Position numbers and translations under genes: made by a program
Origin: Ardenticatenaceae bacterium
GTDB taxonomy: Bacteria > Chloroflexota > Anaerolineae > Promineifilales > Promineifilaceae
Direction of reading: 5' to 3'
NCBI GenBank assembly: GCA_020634215.1
Contig: JACKCD010000027.1
Location: forward strand, 1 to 64,000
DNA length: 64,000 bases
In this document: positions 60,420 to 64,000 of the stretch, in pieces
Layout: the number at the start of each line of letters is the position of its first letter
Position numbering within the stretch: position 1 is the stretch's first letter
Notes under the pieces: generated by a model
Told to the model about the DNA's origin: nothing
Database searches by the model: none
Seen by the model: only the letters and a program-made list of their open reading frames with translations

Positions 60420-61958
60420 CCTTATTTTTGCGCAAACAGAGCGCATTTCTATTCAATTTAACATAATCCATGCAAATGGAGGCCGTTTCTATTCAAAGTC
60501 TGAGCCACAACGGCCGTTACAGTACCTTTCCAAACAAATAATCAGTTCATCAGCGTAAGGATGCGAGGCCAGCAAATCAATTCGTTTGAGTTGTCGTGCC
60601 CGAAAATAGAGCCGACCCGGCACGGCCAACAAATCGCGCACGATGCGTTTAAGACCCCAATCGGCAAAACGGGAATCGGCTAAAGCCTGGCTATGAAAGT
60701 CAGCCAGCAAATTATGAGCCAAATCGGTGAGTAAGACCAACGCTTTTTGTGCCATGAAATTCCGCTTACGACGTGCCGATAGATGCAAACCGCTCTTATC
60801 GGCACGAAATTGCTCAATTTCAGCTCCCCCTCTCTGGTTATACCGTTGCATGAAGGCTTTCTTAGAAGGAAAAGAGAGCGTGGTGACGTAGTAGCTATGT
60901 TTGAGTTTTCCTTTATGTAAACGTCTTTTGACCACCACTTGGACAGGTTGACCGAGGTCAAAAGGGGGTGCCACCCAACCCAAGAGGCTTTGCTCATCAT
61001 AGACATCCCAACGGGAAACAGAGTCGGCCAACGCTTTGGCTCGCTTACCGGAAAAGCCTTTGCCTAGCACTTGATAACCTCTGGCAAGTAGCCAACGTAG
61101 GTTTTCGTCTGTGCCAGAACCACCATCAAGGCGGTAAAGTGTGCGTTTTCGTTGCTCTGGTGCTAACTCAAATGAACTTTCGACACCTAGCACCGCTTGT
61201 TGCAAACATTGCATGGTCAACTGGTTACCTGGAAACAGGCCAGACCATAAGGTTTCGTGGTAAGAAATGGCATTGACACGAGCTAATTGGCGCACAATCC
61301 TGTTTTTTTACCACTGGCATACCCTTTTTGACCTCCTTCTGCCTGTTGTCCACAGGGTAAAGCCGATAAATCAAAGTCCAATTCCAAAAAGGCACGCCAA
61401 TCATGATGTCGGACTTGGCTACAACGGTCGCTGATTTGGCGAACGGCAAGCTCCAATTGAGCGAGATTCATTTGAGTTAGGTCATCCAGACCCCTAGAGA
61501 GGGTTGATTGGTCAGCAAAGCCACTAATTCGTTTGACTTGTGCCAATTGTTGCTCTGGACGAAGTTTCGTATTGACAACGGAAATGTACTCACAGCCGGC
61601 TAGAATGCTCACCAAGGTCTGTTCGAGCTTCTCAGCCAGCGTAAAATCGCCGTTTTGGGTCGCTGATGTGACTGATTGTAAAGGTTCTAGGACTTTTTCG
61701 GCCTCATAATAAGCCAACAAAGCCGCTAGGGGTGCATATTGAGTGTTAGTAAATTCGTGGGTCAGACCCAATTCCAGCTTCATCATTTCACGCTCCTCTT
61801 GCTCTAAGTCAAATGAACTTTTTGAGGATCGTGGCACAATGTCTGAAAATAGCCTAATCAATACCCAAAATCGGAATAGAAATGCCCTCTGTTTGCAGCT
61901 AGGTGTTCAAAATGAATAGAAACCGCCTCTGTTTGCACGTTTTCGTGCAAAAATAAGG
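60420..61958 (-). mobile_element. IS1380-family-like insertion sequence with TGACA target duplication
   Basis: Ends are perfect inverted CCTTATTTTTGC (60420-60431 and 61947-61958), followed by GCAAACAGAGGC-TTTCTATTC motifs repeated twice near each end. The element is flanked by TGACA on both sides (60415-60419 and 61959-61963). CC-starting ends and a 4-5 base duplication fit IS1380. It carries one transposase in two overlapping frames. Confidence 0.88.
60489..61861 (-). CDS. IS1380-type DDE transposase in two frames
   Basis: The upstream frame (61861-61283, 192 residues) ends GYASGKKTGLCAN. The downstream frame (61295-60489) reads QLARVNAISYHETLWSGLFP. A -1 shift at a run of seven A (61303-61309 on the plus strand as T) gives GYASGKKNRIVRQLARV, which matches the family pattern. 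Catalytic candidates are DFDLSALPCG, DGGSGTDENLRWLLARGYQV and the Glu in YNQRGGAEIEQ. The joint product would be about 450 residues. The shift may be programmed or a mutation. Confidence 0.8.
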
Positions 61959-61980
61959 TGACAAACAAAGCCTCATCGAA

Positions 61981-63384
61981 TTGCTGCTGAGTGGTTTGGC
62001 TCGGATTGATGAATTGGAAAGGGTCGTCGCCAATCAAACAGCAATCATCCATCAGTTACAAGACCAGTTAAGCAAGAACAGCAGTAACAGTAGCAAACCA
62101 CCAAGTAGTGATGGTCTCAAAAAACCTAAGACCCGCAGTTTGCGCCAGAAAGGAAAGCGACCGCTTGGTGGGCAGCCCGGTCATAAGGGCAACACCTTAA
62201 AGATGGTTGCCGAACCAGACTATGTAGAACCGCACCCGCTTTTGCATTGCCCCCATTGTCAGACCGACTTGTCGGAGATAGAAGCGGTCGGGCATGAGAA
62301 ACGTCAGGTGTTCGACATCCCCCCCGTCCGTCTTGAAGTGACCGAACATCAAGTTGAAGTCAAACAATGCCCTGGTTGTGGTCAACAAGTCAAGGGAGCG
62401 TTTCCGCCAGAAGTAAGCCAACCAACCCAATACGGTTCGCGTCTGAAAGCGCAAACCAGTTATCTGAATGTCTACCACTTCATTCCTCTGGCACGTACCG
62501 AAGAATTGTTGACTGATTTCTATGGACAAGCTCCTGCTGAAGCCGTCGTTATTCAGGCAAACGACGACTTGGCTGAAAAGGTCAAACCCAGTTTGGACAG
62601 TGTGAGACAACAACTGATCCACGCCGCCGCCGTCCATTTCGATGAAAGCGGGTTGCGTGTTGAAAATGAACTACAGTGGCTGCACGTTGCCAGTACAACA
62701 GGACTGACACATTACCATGTCCACCGCAAAAGAGGACAAGAAGGGATGGACGCGGGGGGCATCTTGCCTGAGTTTAACGGCAAGGCGGTTCACGACCATT
62801 TTTCCGCTTACTTGCAGTTTGATAACAGCCAGCACTGTTTCTGTAACGCCCATCATCTGCGTGAATTGCAATTTGTGACCGAACAGTATCAGCAATCATG
62901 GGCGACAGAGTTGGCGCAACTGCTCCTGACTATCAAGGCAGAAGTGGTGGCAACGCCCGAGCCAGCCATGAGTTTGCCGACAGACCGCTTGGCCTACTAC
63001 GAGATTGAGTACGATAAGCTTATATGCCAAGGGTTAGCCGCTAACCCACCGCCAATCAATCCGCCGCTCCAAAAACGAGGGCGGCCAAAGCAATCACCGC
63101 CAAAGAACCTGCTTGACCGCTTGGTGAAGCACAAATCAGGGGTGTTGGCTTTTATGTATGACTTTGCCGTTCCTTTTGACAACAACCTAGCGGAACGGGA
63201 TGTCAGGATGGTAAAGGTCAAGCAAAAAGTATCCGGTGCTTTCCGTACCAAGAACGGTGCAGATACGTTCTGTGCACTTCGTTCTTATATCTCAACAGCG
63301 CGTAAACAAGGGCAGAATGTGATTGAAGCCTTACATGATGCCTTTCTTGGGAATCCTTTCATTCCCTCTTTGCCAGAGGCTTAG
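61981..63384 (+). CDS. IS66-family transposase (TnpC-like), 5' end disrupted
   Basis: 467 residues as read. An N-terminal coiled coil (LARIDELERVVANQ), SKNSSNSSKPPSSDGLKKPK, a zinc-binding region (CPHCQTDL; CPGCGQQV), then the DDE domain with VHFDESGLRV, DHFSAYLQ and FDNNLAERDVRMVKVKQK. No ATG is available; the frame is open from 61957 and continues in phase across the IS1380 insertion point, so the first codons were separated by that insertion. A TTG at 61981 is the only candidate start. No accompanying tnpA or tnpB is seen, as in ISBst12-type IS66 elements. Confidence 0.85.
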   Translation: MLLSGLARIDELERVVANQTAIIHQLQDQLSKNSSNSSKPPSSDGLKKPKTRSLRQKGKRPLGGQPGHKGNTLKMVAEPDYVEPHPLLHCPHCQTDLSEIEAVGHEKRQVFDIPPVRLEVTEHQVEVKQCPGCGQQVKGAFPPEVSQPTQYGSRLKAQTSYLNVYHFIPLARTEELLTDFYGQAPAEAVVIQANDDLAEKVKPSLDSVRQQLIHAAAVHFDESGLRVENELQWLHVASTTGLTHYHVHRKRGQEGMDAGGILPEFNGKAVHDHFSAYLQFDNSQHCFCNAHHLRELQFVTEQYQQSWATELAQLLLTIKAEVVATPEPAMSLPTDRLAYYEIEYDKLICQGLAANPPPINPPLQKRGRPKQSPPKNLLDRLVKHKSGVLAFMYDFAVPFDNNLAERDVRMVKVKQKVSGAFRTKNGADTFCALRSYISTARKQGQNVIEALHDAFLGNPFIPSLPEA

Positions 63385-63817
63385 TAGTTACGATTTCAGG
63401 GCAATCTAAGCGAACCGACCCATCTACACCGCGATACCCGACCAAAACAATATCGTGCTGCTCGATGAACCAGGCCACACGTCCGCCATAAAATCGGATA
63501 TTGGATTCCCCAGGCCCGCCGGAAAGATAGAAAATCGGGGCTACGGTTTGGTTGCCGGTTGAATGAATCCGCGTAATCGGGATGGAAATCAGGCGAGAAT
63601 CAGGATCGCTGCGGTTTTCGGGTACCACCAGATCACCGCATTCAGCGGCATATTCCACATCTCTGGCTTCGTAGGTGCAGACTTCAAGATTGATGATGTC
63701 GTCGGCTTGCGCATTTTGGGGAATTCCCGTCGTTTTGTCCTCGGCGGGATTACATCCTGATATAAATACCGGGAGCAATATTGAGATCGTTAGGATAATT
63801 TGGATTTTGTTTTTCAC
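63359..63817 (-). pseudogene. S33-like alpha/beta hydrolase lipoprotein cut by the IS66 element
   Basis: GTG 63817 follows AAGGGG. A lipobox (LLPVFISGC, Cys about 22) precedes CGDLVVPENRSDPDSRLISI and YLSGGPGES (oxyanion motif), typical of tripeptidyl aminopeptidase-like S33 enzymes. The frame runs into IS66 sequence after DCPEIV and ends TTKPLAKRE, long before the nucleophile Ser, so the enzyme is inactive. The missing part should lie on the other side of the IS66 element but was not recognized. Confidence 0.8.
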
Positions 63818-63838
63818 GGATCGTTCCCCTTTCGTTTG

Positions 63839-64000
63839 TCACGCCCCTTGTTTGGGCCAATTCCATGCGTACCAGACAACAAGCCCATTGAACAGCAGAT
63901 ATCCCGCTCCTAATAAGTATTCCCACCCGAATTGGGCTTCAGCTAAAAACCCAACATTGAATAATAGGAAAACCAAAGCAAAAATTATATTTACCCAACG
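63839..64000 (-). CDS. Membrane protein, C-terminal fragment (runs off window)
   Basis: The minus strand from the window edge reads RWVNIIFALVFLLFNVGFLA, then EAQFGWEYLLGAGYLLFNGL and VVWYAWNWPKQGA to a TGA at 63841-63839. Two membrane helices and a WYAWNWP ending resemble small four-helix proteins of the DUF6326 type. The stop is 21 bases before the hydrolase start on the same strand, so they were probably one operon. Confidence 0.65.
   Translation of the reverse strand, partial: RWVNIIFALVFLLFNVGFLAEAQFGWEYLLGAGYLLFNGLVVWYAWNWPKQGA

Larger units (their letters stand above)
856..60520. repeat. Highly iterated palindrome AACGGCCGTT (about 60 copies)
   Basis: Exact copies were found by eye at about 856, 1197, 1546, 2261, 3198, 4330, 5436, 14797, 15291, 15960, 16003, 16162, 20448, 22283, 24305, 25327, 26345, 27155, 30271, 33206, 36392, 39025, 40549, 43176, 46394, 48775, 53109, 57226, 58160, 60508 and about 30 more places. 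By chance fewer than one is expected in 64 kb. Most are in genes and read as T-A-V, N-G-R or R-P depending on frame. None lies between 5446 and 14797. Confidence 0.93.

Noticed and set aside
60420..60471. N-terminal MDYVKLNRNALCLRK of the 80-codon frame as real protein
   Set aside because: It is encoded by the IS terminal sequence.
856..60520. AACGGCCGTT as an assembly or linker artefact
   Set aside because: Copies lie within intact, recognizable genes in different frames and encode acceptable residues.
1..64000. tRNA, rRNA or known riboswitch genes
   Set aside because: Intergenic regions were read for cloverleaf and aptamer-like features and none was found.

Overview
The window looks like a chromosome segment from a Chloroflexota bacterium, most likely an Anaerolineae/Caldilineae-type lineage. 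This is inferred from gene content: an aa3/caa3-type oxidase cluster, many surface proteins with Thr/Pro stalks, a YfhO-type membrane protein, V4R and receiver proteins, and STAND regulators. No rRNA, tRNA or CRISPR array was seen. Two genome-wide signatures stand out. The 10-bp palindrome AACGGCCGTT occurs about 60 times, roughly once per kb, mostly inside genes. At least ten families of interspersed palindromic repeats sit between genes, on stop codons and, in four places, in frame inside coding sequence.

Layout. 0-6 kb (minus strand): glycosyltransferase start, SH3-domain protein, tsaC, prmC, cysC, a membrane transglutaminase and a YtkA-like protein. 6-15.5 kb (plus): a repeat-rich gap, two TolB-like beta-propeller proteins (the first frameshifted at a G9 run) and a 2051-residue secreted mosaic protein with M23, golvesin-like, Asp-box, PKD, DNRLRE and FG-GAP modules. 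15.6-22.4 kb (minus): cytochrome oxidase cluster with surf1, ctaG, ctaE, ctaF, ctaD, ctaC fused to cytochrome c, and an unknown membrane protein. 22.5-30 kb: DegV, an ECF sigma factor, polysaccharide deacetylase, alpha/beta hydrolase, two coiled-coil membrane proteins, an HD protein and rpsU.

30-35.4 kb: receiver-GAF-GAF-histidine kinase, lipoprotein hydrolase, C39-like peptidase with TPRs and a DJ-1/PfpI-like protein. 35.5-40.4 kb: the most unusual block. It holds a sigma-like-HTH/NB-ARC ATPase translationally coupled to a TPR protein, then on the opposite strand a 52-residue secreted peptide gene with its own promoter, palindromic operator candidates and strong terminator, then an AAA ATPase with a C-terminal OmpR-type DNA-binding domain. 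This could be a peptide-sensing or signal-responsive regulatory module.

41-46.1 kb (minus): pst-pho operon (phoU, pstS, pstC, pstA and two pstB genes) with TTAACA-type Pho boxes. The two PstB proteins have complementary defects that predict an asymmetric ATPase heterodimer. 46.2-49.6 kb: ruvA, ruvC, yebC and a GH1 beta-glucosidase. 49.8-57.7 kb (plus): V4R protein, receiver protein, a YfhO-flippase fusion and a PMT-type glycosyltransferase. 57.7-64 kb is degraded: a transporter remnant, an SDR gene, a truncated AlaX-like gene, two AT-rich unknown genes, an IS1380-type element with TGACA target duplication inserted at the 5' end of an IS66-type transposase, and an S33-like hydrolase cut by the IS66 element.
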